NCBI GenBank assembly: GCA_050944855.1
Contig: JBMNRU010000010.1
Location: 24,364-88,363, forward strand
Length of the DNA stretch: 64,000 nt
Source: Lactonifactor sp050944855
Lineage (GTDB): Bacteria > Bacillota > Clostridia > Lachnospirales > Lachnospiraceae
Direction: 5' to 3'
Of this stretch, positions 34,889 through 43,477 are shown one piece after another. The notes under the pieces are model-generated. The model made no database searches. It had not been told where the DNA came from and saw only the letters and a list, made by a program, of their open reading frames with translations. A program made the translations under genes and the position numbers. How positions within the stretch are numbered: the stretch's first letter is position 1; every line of letters begins with the position of its first letter.

Positions 34889-35533
34889 CTACTCGCAAAT
34901 AATCTCACGAAGATTCACGATCTTCTTTCCCGCATGGGTCAGATCCTGTTCCCCGGAAGTCGGATTCTGATAGCCATAGCAAAAAATCCCTGCACGGTTT
35001 GCCGCTTCCACACCTGTTCGGGAATCTTCTACCGCAACGGCCTGTTCGGCCGGAATTCCGGCCATTTCCAGCACTCTCAGATATACATCCGGCTCTGGTT
35101 TTTTCTTCGGAATCTCATCTCCGGAAACGGTATAGTCAAAATACCCCTGAATACCCAGAATACGCAGTGCATCATCTACCAGCACTCTGGTTGAGGAAGA
35201 AGCCAGTCCCACCTTAATATCGTGCGTTTTTGCCCAATCCAGCACTTCCCTCAAGCCGTCCGACGGCGGAATATGATTCTCCTCAATCTGCCGCGCCACC
35301 AGGTGATACTGCTGCGCCTCTAAATCATAGGGATCTCCCTTTATGCCGCATATGGCAATGATCTGTCTCCAGAATCCACTGGAAGAATTCCCCACGGGGC
35401 TGGGAAAGCTTTCATCGGGTACAATACCAAAATTTCGAAACATGGTCTGCCGCGCGATCTCATGAAGAGGCTCGCTGTCCAGGATCACCCCGTCCATATC
35501 AAAAATAATTATTTTCACATTTCTCTGGTTCAT
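34889..35533 (-). CDS. HAD-superfamily phosphatase (beta-phosphoglucomutase-like)
   Basis: 214 aa from the ATG at 35533; the longer frame to 35596 overlaps the upstream regulator. Motif I DMDGVILDS (D11 and D13), cap region after residue 20, motif II ASSSTR, motif III KKPEPDVYL, motif IV VEDSRTGVEAANRAG. Such enzymes dephosphorylate sugar phosphates. It is last in the sugar operon, so it may clear phosphorylated intermediates (inference). Confidence 0.88.
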   Translation of the reverse strand: MNQRNVKIIIFDMDGVILDSEPLHEIARQTMFRNFGIVPDESFPSPVGNSSSGFWRQIIAICGIKGDPYDLEAQQYHLVARQIEENHIPPSDGLREVLDWAKTHDIKVGLASSSTRVLVDDALRILGIQGYFDYTVSGDEIPKKKPEPDVYLRVLEMAGIPAEQAVAVEDSRTGVEAANRAGIFCYGYQNPTSGEQDLTHAGKKIVNLREIICE

Positions 35534-35555
35534 TCTATGATCTCTCTTTTTCGTC

Positions 35556-36488
35556 TTATACCATTTCCATAACCTGGCGGGCGGTTGTCTCGTCAATCAC
35601 TAAGGTGTCGATACACCCTGAATTCAGGGCTGCACGGATTGCTCTGACTTTTCGCGTTCCGCATGCCACCAGTACAGTATTTCTAATATTCTTTAAACAT
35701 TCCATATCTGCTGCCAGAACACGATCTGCAATGGGACAGTGATCATAGCTGCCGTCCTCCCTTAACGGGTTTACTGCAATATCCCCCACAAATCCCTGCT
35801 CCTGCAGGATATGGATATCTTCTTTTGTAATATACCCTCTTGTACACATGGTCGATTCTTCCGTCAGTTCTCCCACGCCCAAAACGGCAATATTGCACTT
35901 TTTCATCCATTCATAAGAAGCTTTTACGCTCTTTTCCTTAAGAAGCCACTTCTTGGTCTCGGCATTTTCTACCACAACCGGTGCATACAGCATATAGCTG
36001 GCACAATCCAGCCGATTGGCCATACCCCTGGCAATCTCATCAGACTTTTCCACAGACTGCTCAAAATTCTGCGCCCCCATCAACTGCACCACACAACATT
36101 CTGCACGGCGTTTAAAAGGCATCTGTTTTACCACCTCTGCTAAAGTCTTGCCCCAGGATACTCCAATAATATCGCCCTGACGGATAATCTCATCCAGATA
36201 CTGTCCCGCTACATTCGCCACTTTATACAATGCTGTATCTGCTTCCCCATAATCGGAGGCAATAATTACTTCTTTTAGGCCATACTTTTCCTCTACCTGC
36301 ATCTCCAGTTCCACATGGTCACGCTCATACCCATGAATATTAATGGATACAATCTCCTGATCCGGAAGAGAATTAATAATCTGATTTATCTTCTGCCTCG
36401 TAAAAGATAAACGTTTTGCAATCTCATCCTGTGTCATCCCCAACGTAAAATACCAATATGCTATTTTTATGTTTAAATTTCTATCCAT
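35556..36488 (-). CDS. SorC/DeoR-type sugar-binding transcriptional regulator
   Basis: 310 aa from the ATG at 36488 with AGAGGAA 7 nt upstream. N-terminal helix-turn-helix about residues 12-40 (GMTQDEIAKRLSFTRQKINQI), C-terminal sugar-phosphate-sensing domain from about 55 (GVSWGKTLAEVV, CVVQLMGAQN, and GVGELTE). SorC proteins sense phosphorylated sugars and control their own operon. A palindrome at 40206-40221 is its candidate operator. Confidence 0.92.
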   Translation of the reverse strand: MDRNLNIKIAYWYFTLGMTQDEIAKRLSFTRQKINQIINSLPDQEIVSINIHGYERDHVELEMQVEEKYGLKEVIIASDYGEADTALYKVANVAGQYLDEIIRQGDIIGVSWGKTLAEVVKQMPFKRRAECCVVQLMGAQNFEQSVEKSDEIARGMANRLDCASYMLYAPVVVENAETKKWLLKEKSVKASYEWMKKCNIAVLGVGELTEESTMCTRGYITKEDIHILQEQGFVGDIAVNPLREDGSYDHCPIADRVLAADMECLKNIRNTVLVACGTRKVRAIRAALNSGCIDTLVIDETTARQVMEMV

Positions 36489-36517
36489 CTTTATTCCTCT
36501 TGCCGCTCCCAAAAAGG

Positions 36518-36555
36518 TCTCCCAAAACCACCGCTGCAATCGGAGTTTTGGGAGA
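36518..36555 (-). terminator. Internal hairpin between dehydrogenase and regulator genes
   Basis: TCTCCCAAAAC and GTTTTGGGAGA form a perfect 11-bp stem around 16 nt. On the minus strand it is followed by CCTTTTTGGG, so it may be a partial terminator that lowers expression of the regulator relative to the enzymes. Confidence 0.6.
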
Positions 36556-36584
36556 TCTCCTGTTTTAAGTTTGAAAACGAAAAA

Positions 36585-37670
36585 CTAGAATTTGAAGGCA
36601 ACTTTAAAATCGCCATATTTTCCGGTCGCATATTCAAATGCTTTTTCCCACTCTTCCAGAGTAAAGTAGCTGCTTACCACTCCTTCTGTCTTCAGATTGC
36701 CTTTTACCATATTCTCAATTACAAATGGATAAGCATAAGGGCTGAGATGAGATCCCAGAATATCCAGCTCTTTACGATCGCCGATAATCGACCAGTCTAC
36801 TGTGGTTTCTGAACCAAATACAGAAAATTCTACAAAACGTCCCAGTTTTCTTGTAACCGTTAATCCCTGAATAACACTGGATGGATGTCCGGTTGCCTCA
36901 ATATATACATCGCATCCGTAATCATCTGTCAAAGCCTTAATCTCTTTGTCAATATCACATTTGCCCGGATTGAATACCAGATCTGCGCCAAATTCTTTTG
37001 CTTTTTCCAGACGGCCTTCCTGCATGTCCAAAGCAATTAATAATTTAGGATTTTTCATTCTGGCATAGGTAATCATACCAAGACCCAGTGTACCCGCGCC
37101 GGAGATCACTACTACATCTTCGTTTGTGATGCTTCCACGGTCTACGGCATGTTTGGAACATCCATAAGGCTCTACCAGAAGTGCCTGCTCCAGAGACATC
37201 TCTTCCGGTACTCTGGAAAGCACACAATTTTTCGAATATCTTACGTATTCTGCCATACCGCCGTTATTGTATGACTGGAATCCCAGCATATCATGGGGCT
37301 GACACATCCAATAATGTCCATCCTTACAGAAACGGCATTTTCCACACGGAACAATCTGATCTGCAATAATTCTGTCCCCTAATTCATATCCTTCTACATT
37401 TTCGCCCATCTCTACGATACGGCCAAAGAATTCATGTCCCGGAATAAATGGAGGTTTTACCCAGGATGGCTGCACATCATCGCCCCAGAACATAGCTGCA
37501 CCGTGATTGCACTTTAAATCGCCGGCACAGATACCGCAGGCTTCTGTCTTAATAATAATATCATCTGGTCCACATTCCGGTGTGGGATATTCCGGTTCAA
37601 AACGATAATCGTCCTTACTGTATGCTACCAATGCCTTCATTGTTTTTGGTGTAGTACCTTTGTTTGCCAT
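36585..37670 (-). CDS. Zinc-dependent alcohol/polyol dehydrogenase, erythritol/L-threitol dehydrogenase-like
   Basis: 361 aa medium-chain dehydrogenase. Catalytic zinc ligands are C48 (ACGICAGD), H79 and E80 (PGHEFFG); structural zinc Cys are C109, C112, C115, C123. NAD(P)-binding GAGTLGLGM follows. The opening and ACGICAGDLKCNHGAAMFWG closely resemble the erythritol/L-threitol dehydrogenase described from Mycobacterium. It would oxidise a polyol to the matching ketose before the FGGY kinase step; whether the substrate is a tetritol or a pentitol is open. Confidence 0.85.
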   Translation of the reverse strand: MANKGTTPKTMKALVAYSKDDYRFEPEYPTPECGPDDIIIKTEACGICAGDLKCNHGAAMFWGDDVQPSWVKPPFIPGHEFFGRIVEMGENVEGYELGDRIIADQIVPCGKCRFCKDGHYWMCQPHDMLGFQSYNNGGMAEYVRYSKNCVLSRVPEEMSLEQALLVEPYGCSKHAVDRGSITNEDVVVISGAGTLGLGMITYARMKNPKLLIALDMQEGRLEKAKEFGADLVFNPGKCDIDKEIKALTDDYGCDVYIEATGHPSSVIQGLTVTRKLGRFVEFSVFGSETTVDWSIIGDRKELDILGSHLSPYAYPFVIENMVKGNLKTEGVVSSYFTLEEWEKAFEYATGKYGDFKVAFKF

Positions 37671-37707
37671 AATTGTTTGCCACCTTTCTTAAATAAATGA
37701 TTGTTCC

Positions 37708-39216
37708 TTATACCTCAAACTGTCCCCAGACAGTATCAAGAGCCTTGCTTACTGCACGATATTTTTCATATTTCTTCTGATAAACGGCAGTCATCTTTGG
37801 ATCTGGATACACACGGTCAGACACATGTACCATATGCTCTGCTGCCTCTTTATAATCTTTGTAGACACCTGCTGCGATCGCTGCCGCCATACCGCAGCCT
37901 AACGCACCCAGTTCCTTCGCATCAACGGTTTCAATGGGATAGCCCAGTGCATCTGCGAACATCTGCACCCATACCTTGGAATTTGCCGCACCGCCCGCCA
38001 TACGGATGGCCTCCGGAGGCTTTCTGGAAGATAGTAATTTATCAATATGCGTCTTATGAGAATATACAACACCTTCATAAATGGCGCGCAGCATATGCGC
38101 TTTTTCATGATAAGTAGTCAGCCCCACAAATGCGCCTTTGCCCAGTGGATGCGCATTGGAACCATACAGAAACGGAAGAAAATATACATCACATTCCTCC
38201 GGATTTACGCTGGCAACTTTCTCATTGATCAAGTCGTATAAATTCGCGCCTTCCGGTACCGGATACCCTTCCATACAATGCTCCAAAAACCATTCCAGGT
38301 TGCCGGAAGAAGTAGCGCTGCACTCTTCCACCAGATAATATCCCGGCATTGCAAACAGAGAGTTCATAGCAATGCTTCCGTCCATAACCGGTGTCTTGGA
38401 AATATATTCATTAATACTCCAGGTTCCCGCAATGGTACACATTTCCTTTGGAGAGGTTACATCTACTGCTACCGCACAGGCATCAATATCAAACATACCG
38501 CCTGCCACCGGTGTTCCCTCCGGAAGTCCTGTCAATTCTGCAGCTTCTCTGGTAATGGTACCGCACAGATCATAAGAATACTTAATCGGCGCCAGCTTTT
38601 CATACACTTCGCCAATGCCCAGTTTTTCCAGGATCTCTTTGTCAAATCTGGCATTTTTTACATCCATAAGTCCGGAGCCGGATATGTCGGTTGCTTCACA
38701 GTAGGCTTCCCCTGTCAAACGAAAACGCACGTAATCTTTTACAGAAAATACATACTTAATGTTATCATAAACCGCTCTGTTATGATCCTTAAACCAGGCA
38801 AGAAGTGCCACCTGCTGGCATGCCATAAATTCCTGGCACAGCTGATCGTGCAGCTGCGCATGCACGCCGCTCTCATACCACTTCTTCGGATACTCCCATG
38901 CACGGTTATCGGTGGAAATAATGCCATTGTAAGCAGGCTTGTCATCCTTGCCCCAGGCATATAATCCTTTTCCGTGACCGCAGACAGCAATACCCAGCAC
39001 ATCGTTTCCATCCACTTTTGCTTTCTCCAGCGCACGCTTCACACAATCACAGTTAGCCAGCCAAAGCTCTTCCATATCTCTCTCTGTATAACCGGATTTT
39101 GGCGTAATCACCTTTGTCTGCTTTCCGGCTGTCGCAATTTCTCTGCCTTCCAGATCAAAAATTGCGGCCTTCGTGGAGGTTCCGCCATTATCCAGGCCAA
39201 TTACATATTTTGCCAT
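37708..39216 (-). CDS. FGGY carbohydrate kinase, L-xylulokinase (LyxK)-like
   Basis: 502 aa from the ATG at 39216 with AAGGAG upstream. N-terminal ATPase fold GLDNGGTSTKAAIFD, central TSSGNLEWF and DVYFLPFLYGSNAHPLG, and C-terminal GGAANSKVWVQMFADALG. Alignment from memory to E. coli LyxK is close throughout. It phosphorylates a ketose, most probably L-xylulose or a tetrulose. It sits between the epimerase and dehydrogenase genes. Confidence 0.88.
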   Translation of the reverse strand: MAKYVIGLDNGGTSTKAAIFDLEGREIATAGKQTKVITPKSGYTERDMEELWLANCDCVKRALEKAKVDGNDVLGIAVCGHGKGLYAWGKDDKPAYNGIISTDNRAWEYPKKWYESGVHAQLHDQLCQEFMACQQVALLAWFKDHNRAVYDNIKYVFSVKDYVRFRLTGEAYCEATDISGSGLMDVKNARFDKEILEKLGIGEVYEKLAPIKYSYDLCGTITREAAELTGLPEGTPVAGGMFDIDACAVAVDVTSPKEMCTIAGTWSINEYISKTPVMDGSIAMNSLFAMPGYYLVEECSATSSGNLEWFLEHCMEGYPVPEGANLYDLINEKVASVNPEECDVYFLPFLYGSNAHPLGKGAFVGLTTYHEKAHMLRAIYEGVVYSHKTHIDKLLSSRKPPEAIRMAGGAANSKVWVQMFADALGYPIETVDAKELGALGCGMAAAIAAGVYKDYKEAAEHMVHVSDRVYPDPKMTAVYQKKYEKYRAVSKALDTVWGQFEV

Positions 39217-39250
39217 GTTGCCCGCTCCTTTCCACACATCAAAATATATG

Positions 39251-40102
39251 TTATAACCCTAATATTTCCTGCGCTTTCGCAAATTGTTCATCCAGGAAGA
39301 TACGGTTATTTTTTACGATCTCTTTCCAGTTTTCTTCGTTGCAGTACCAGAACTCCGCCACATACCTGCGCACTCCCTGCTCATATAATTTTGCAATCAG
39401 CGGAGGAAAATCTACCTGTCCGGTTCCGTATGGAATTTCACGAAACTTGCCGGGTACGGTTTCCTTCAGATGAGCCGCTGCAATGTGTCCTTTTCCAGTG
39501 ATAATATCTCCGACCACATCCTTCGTCGCATTGGAAATATTACCGATATCCGGATATACCTGCAAATACGGTGACTGGATGCGATTCACACTGTACATGG
39601 CTTTTTCTATGGTATTCATGAAGTCATTCTCCATGGTCTCATTAGCCAGCATCACTCCATGAGACGCTGCCAGCATCACTCCCTCTTCCAGGTTGCGATA
39701 GTAACGTTCCCTTGTAGTTTCGTCGCTGGTTTCCTCATAGTACACATCATAGCCCTGAGTCTGAATGATGCGAATACCCATCTTCTTTGCGAAAAGAATC
39801 CCCTTTCTCAACAGCTCTTTGGCCTCTTTTTCCCACTTCTGGCTTCCCAGCGGGTACTTTCTCTGCGCACTGAAACAAATACTTTCAATGGGCAGGCCCA
39901 CCTTGCGCTGCACCTCCAGCATATCCGCAATCTGCTCATCGCTCCAGTCCAGGCGGGACATACGCATATCTGTCTCGTCCACACTCATTTCTATAAAATC
40001 AAATCCTGCTTCCTTTGCATAGGCAAGCCGTTCTTCCCATGTCAGCTCTACAGGAAATGCCTTCTCATAAACTCCCATCCGGCAGGTCTTCTTAAGCTCC
40101 AT
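39251..40102 (-). CDS. ulaE: L-ribulose/L-xylulose 5-phosphate 3-epimerase (UlaE/SgbU-like)
   Basis: 283 aa TIM barrel of the xylose-isomerase-like superfamily. MGVYEKAFP, GFDFIEMSVDETD, SICFSAQRKYPLGS and AHLKETVPGKFREIPYGTGQVDF match UlaE/SgbU, which interconvert L-xylulose 5-phosphate and L-ribulose 5-phosphate. First gene of the operon; a following 4-epimerase (AraD/UlaF) is not in the window, so the product must feed genes elsewhere. Confidence 0.9.
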   Translation of the reverse strand: MELKKTCRMGVYEKAFPVELTWEERLAYAKEAGFDFIEMSVDETDMRMSRLDWSDEQIADMLEVQRKVGLPIESICFSAQRKYPLGSQKWEKEAKELLRKGILFAKKMGIRIIQTQGYDVYYEETSDETTRERYYRNLEEGVMLAASHGVMLANETMENDFMNTIEKAMYSVNRIQSPYLQVYPDIGNISNATKDVVGDIITGKGHIAAAHLKETVPGKFREIPYGTGQVDFPPLIAKLYEQGVRRYVAEFWYCNEENWKEIVKNNRIFLDEQFAKAQEILGL

Positions 40103-40170
40103 AGATCCATTCCTCTCATCTTAAATTTCCCTGTGTTTTTCCTCTTTCCACACATAAAATACCATAATTA

Positions 40171-40199
40171 ATTATACAATTTCCCTTCCTAAATAGCAA
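40171..40199 (-). promoter_or_regulatory. Promoter of the sugar operon
   Basis: On the minus strand TTGCTA (40194-40199), a 17-bp spacer and consensus TATAAT (40171-40176), about 70 bp before the epimerase start. Confidence 0.75.
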
Positions 40200-40205
40200 T
40201 GACAT

Positions 40206-40221
40206 TTTTCCATTTGGAAAA
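40206..40221. promoter_or_regulatory. Candidate operator palindrome upstream of the sugar-operon promoter
   Basis: TTTTCC-ATTT-GGAAAA is a 16-bp near-perfect palindrome 7 bp upstream of the -35. Its place fits activation or repression by the SorC-type regulator encoded in the same operon. Confidence 0.5.
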
Positions 40222-40249
40222 CTTTTGTAAGATTTTCTCCTCCTCACTG

Positions 40250-40783
40250 TCAGATACGCTGCATCATACCCGCCAGCCACACACTTGCCGCAATTCCTGC
40301 CATGGTAGCCAGAAAGGCACCCGGCAGTGTATAACGGGTCTTTTTTACCCGGGCAGCGATAAAATACACACTCATCGTATAAAAAATAGTCTCCGTACAT
40401 CCCATCATAATAGAAGTAATCAGCCCGATCCCGGAATCCGTTCCATACTCTTTAAATAAATCCAACACCAGTCCGGTAGCTGCACTGGAAGAAAACATTC
40501 GTACGATAGCCAAAGGTACCAGTTCTGACGGAAATCCTATGTATTGGGTAATATTTCCCAGCCAGTCTGCCAGCAGATCCAGAAAGCCGGATGCCCGCAA
40601 AACACCCACTGCCACCATCAGACCCACCAAAGTGGGAAGAATCTGTACCACCGTTTTCAGTCCGTCCCTGGCACCTTCCACAAAATCATCGTATACGTTT
40701 TTTTTCATCAAAAGTCCGAATCCTACAATGTAAAACAAAATCAGCGGAATCATCATGTCCGACAAAAACATCAGCAGTCTCAT
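40250..40783 (-). CDS. spmB: Spore maturation protein B
   Basis: 177 aa from the ATG at 40783 with GGGAG 8 nt upstream; the frame to 40864 overlaps the DUF3810 gene and is not favoured. It has four to five membrane helices and the nucleoside-recognition-domain pattern (LPTLVGLMVAVGVLRASG, then MFSSSAATGLVLDLFKEYGTDS). SpmB acts with SpmA in spore core dehydration. DUF3810 separates the two here. Confidence 0.9.
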   Translation of the reverse strand: MRLLMFLSDMMIPLILFYIVGFGLLMKKNVYDDFVEGARDGLKTVVQILPTLVGLMVAVGVLRASGFLDLLADWLGNITQYIGFPSELVPLAIVRMFSSSAATGLVLDLFKEYGTDSGIGLITSIMMGCTETIFYTMSVYFIAARVKKTRYTLPGAFLATMAGIAASVWLAGMMQRI

Positions 40784-40860
40784 AACCCATCTCCCTCTAT
40801 TTGACTTATGTACCAATGTATGTTTTGGAGCAGAAAAAAAGAATCTTGTCTCCAAGATTC

Positions 40861-41943
40861 TCATTCTTCTTCCAACAGGTAATTCACGATCAGATCCACC
40901 ACCCTGTCATAGGTTTGAATTCCCAATTCCTGCTGATTCCATTTTAAATAAGTATCATTTACCGTTTCTGAAATATCCGCCGTTAAACCTTCGTGCCGAT
41001 CCCAAAACTCTGTATTTGCCCGCAGATCCGCAGCTGCCGATTCCGGCAAACTATCCCGAATCTTCCGATAGGTGACTTTATCATAAGTATACAGTTCATT
41101 GCCGCAATAAATCCACCCCATCAAAGCGCCGCTGTAAGAAAAAGCAGCCTCATCTGAGCGGCGGCACGCCAGCCAGGCAATAAAATTAGCCTCATCTTCG
41201 CGCATATATCCCTTTAAATGAGACAATTCATGGCACATGGTAAAGGGAATATTGTAGGCTGTCATCTCCCGGTTATAATTGGCTTCTATTGTAAAAGGCG
41301 AATAAATTCCCGTCAGCTGTTCATAAGAAAGGACCCAGGATGCTCCCAGTCCTTTCGGCACCGGATAATGACCGGCCAGACCGGCATACTCCTCTCCCAG
41401 CTGTTCCATGGCTGCTGCTGCCAGCTTCCCGCACTCCTGAGGTTCCAAAAACAATCCGTCCGTTCCGCGCTCCACCTGATCGGCCCATTTCTCAATGTCC
41501 GCTTCCAGTATATAGCAAACCTCTGCCAGTTCCTCCAAGGTATAACCTTCCCGTTTTAATTGATGTTCTTCGGAAAAAGAAGCCGCCGAATAATTTATGC
41601 CGCCGTGCATCACAAATAAAAAGAAAAGAACGCCTGCAATACACCAATAAAAGGCAAGTTCACCTGCCAATATTTGTTTCCCGTTTCCCTCTCTTCGAAA
41701 GGTTCGTATTCCTCTTATCACACGAAACAGAACCCCAAAAAGCAGCAGATAAAAACCACACTCTGCCACAGAACATGGTATCCGGCCATAAAGATTACCC
41801 CAAAAATCTGCCTGTCTCTTATAAATATGTATGCGATACCCATCCGCAAAACCGGGAATCGTTCGTGCCAGCGCCATAAACAAAAGTCCCAGAATTACCA
41901 GAACGGTGCCGACAATTACGGTTATATTTTTTCTCTTGTTCAT
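40861..41943 (-). CDS. DUF3810 family membrane metalloprotease-like protein
   Basis: 360 aa with three N-terminal membrane segments (about 8-27, 60-78, 95-112) and a soluble part carrying H238-E-L-S-H242 and E251 (MREDEANFIAWLAC), the HExxH plus Glu pattern of gluzincin-type peptidases. Function unknown; it lies between spmA and spmB on one strand, 26 bp after spmA and 77 bp before spmB, so a role in sporulation-stage proteolysis is a reasonable inference. Confidence 0.85.
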   Translation of the reverse strand: MNKRKNITVIVGTVLVILGLLFMALARTIPGFADGYRIHIYKRQADFWGNLYGRIPCSVAECGFYLLLFGVLFRVIRGIRTFRREGNGKQILAGELAFYWCIAGVLFFLFVMHGGINYSAASFSEEHQLKREGYTLEELAEVCYILEADIEKWADQVERGTDGLFLEPQECGKLAAAAMEQLGEEYAGLAGHYPVPKGLGASWVLSYEQLTGIYSPFTIEANYNREMTAYNIPFTMCHELSHLKGYMREDEANFIAWLACRRSDEAAFSYSGALMGWIYCGNELYTYDKVTYRKIRDSLPESAAADLRANTEFWDRHEGLTADISETVNDTYLKWNQQELGIQTYDRVVDLIVNYLLEEE

Positions 41944-41969
41944 ATCTCATTCCTGACATCTTTCGTTCG

Positions 41970-42569
41970 TTACGATACACTCCGCTTTCGGTCCATCATT
42001 TTACAAAAAGCAATTGCCACTGCCGTACTGACAGCGGTTGCCGCAATCGCCGGCCCTACGATTGCCGTCGGGTTCACACTTCCGTACTGGCTCCGGTAGG
42101 CAATAATATTCACCGGAATCAGCTGCAGTGAAGAAATATTAAGAATCAAAAACGTACACATTTCATTGCTGGCAATTCCCTGCATTACCGTCTTTTTTTC
42201 ATCCTCCAGCCTGGCCAATGCCTCCATGGCCTTTAGGCCTGCCGGCGTAGCAGCCCAGCCCAGTCCCAGAAAATTGGCAATGATATTCGTTGAAATGTAT
42301 TCCATGGCCTCATGATCCTGTGGAATATTGGGAAATAAAAAATGCAGCAGCGGCTGCATCTTTCGTGTCATAACATCCATCAATCCAGATCTGCGGGCAA
42401 TCTCCATCAATCCTACCCATAATGCCATGATTCCTGCCATGGCAATGCAAAGCGCTACCGCCTCTTTCGCAGAAGACAGTGCTGCATCTGTCACCTCTGC
42501 AAGACGGTCCGTCACAGCACCGTAGAGAATTCCTATAAGCAGCATACATCCCCATATTACATTCAGCAT
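41970..42569 (-). CDS. spmA: Spore maturation protein A
   Basis: 199 aa from the ATG at 42569, two codons inside the longest frame, because AGGAG lies at 7-nt spacing. Nucleoside-recognition domain with about five membrane helices: MLNVIWGCMLLIG, AVALCIAMAGIMALWVGLMEIARRSGLM, NIIANFLGLGWAATPAGLKAM. First gene of the spmA-DUF3810-spmB unit. Confidence 0.92.
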   Translation of the reverse strand: MLNVIWGCMLLIGILYGAVTDRLAEVTDAALSSAKEAVALCIAMAGIMALWVGLMEIARRSGLMDVMTRKMQPLLHFLFPNIPQDHEAMEYISTNIIANFLGLGWAATPAGLKAMEALARLEDEKKTVMQGIASNEMCTFLILNISSLQLIPVNIIAYRSQYGSVNPTAIVGPAIAATAVSTAVAIAFCKMMDRKRSVS

Positions 42570-42634
42570 ACACACTCTCCTGTCGTTTTGCTAATATGTA
42601 TTCACCGATTATGGGAATTATTCTTCTTACTTCT

Positions 42635-43477
42635 TTACCGGGACAGCAATGCCTGATAAATCTCTCTTTTGCTGACACCCCGATCCTTTGCCACAGCTTT
42701 CATTGCCTCTTTACGATCCATTCCCCGCTGTTCATACAGGGCCATATGTTCTTCTATCGTCATTTCTTCCCATTTCTTCTGTTCTTCTTCCTGAATCTGA
42801 CGACGATCCTTTCCCTGGATGACCAGCACACATTCGCCCTTAGGCGCCTCCTCCTGATAGTAGGCCAACGCCTCCGACAATGTGGTGCGAAATGCTGTTT
42901 CATGCTTTTTCGTCAGTTCCCGGCAGACACTTACTTTCCGGTCACCCAGAACCTGCAGCAGTTCTTCCAGAGTTTTCACAAGCCTATGTGGTGCCTCATA
43001 CAAAACAATGGTTCTGGTTTCATCCACCAATTCATCCAGCACTGCCTTCTTTTCTTTTTTATCCGAAGGCAAAAAGGCTTCAAAAGCAAATCTTCTGGCA
43101 GAAAGGCCGGATAAAGTCAGCGCGGTAATACATGCAGCCGCCCCCGGAAGAGAAGTAACCGCAATACCTGCTTCATGGCACATAGCTACCAGTTCTTCTC
43201 CCGGATCGGAAATCCCCGGCGTACCGGCATCCGTGATCAATGCCACATTCGTTCCCTGCAGCATCTGCTCTACCAGATAATAGCCCTTTTCTATCTTGTT
43301 ATACTCATGATAGCTGGTCATAGGTGTTTTTATGTTAAAATGATTCAAAAGCTTAATGCTGTTCCGGGTATCTTCCGCAGCGATCAGATCCACTTCTTTT
43401 AATGTACGCAGTACCCGAAACGTAATATCTTCCAGATTACCAATGGGAGTTGCGCACAAATACAACATTCCTCTCAT
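42635..43477 (-). CDS. rsmI: 16S rRNA (cytidine1402-2'-O)-methyltransferase
   Basis: 280 aa. MLYLCATPIGNLEDITFRVL and IAAEDTRNSIKLLNHF, ALITDAGTPGISDPGEE are the RsmI (YraL) signature. It methylates the 2'-O of C1402 in the decoding centre. It overlaps the upstream yfiC-like gene by 4 nt, so translation is probably coupled. It is the last gene of the housekeeping block that begins with speA. Confidence 0.96.
   Translation of the reverse strand: MRGMLYLCATPIGNLEDITFRVLRTLKEVDLIAAEDTRNSIKLLNHFNIKTPMTSYHEYNKIEKGYYLVEQMLQGTNVALITDAGTPGISDPGEELVAMCHEAGIAVTSLPGAAACITALTLSGLSARRFAFEAFLPSDKKEKKAVLDELVDETRTIVLYEAPHRLVKTLEELLQVLGDRKVSVCRELTKKHETAFRTTLSEALAYYQEEAPKGECVLVIQGKDRRQIQEEEQKKWEEMTIEEHMALYEQRGMDRKEAMKAVAKDRGVSKREIYQALLSR

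Noticed and set aside
35534..35596. N-terminal extension of the HAD phosphatase
   Set aside because: It overlaps the regulator's 3' end and lacks a ribosome site; the ATG at 35533 gives the family start.
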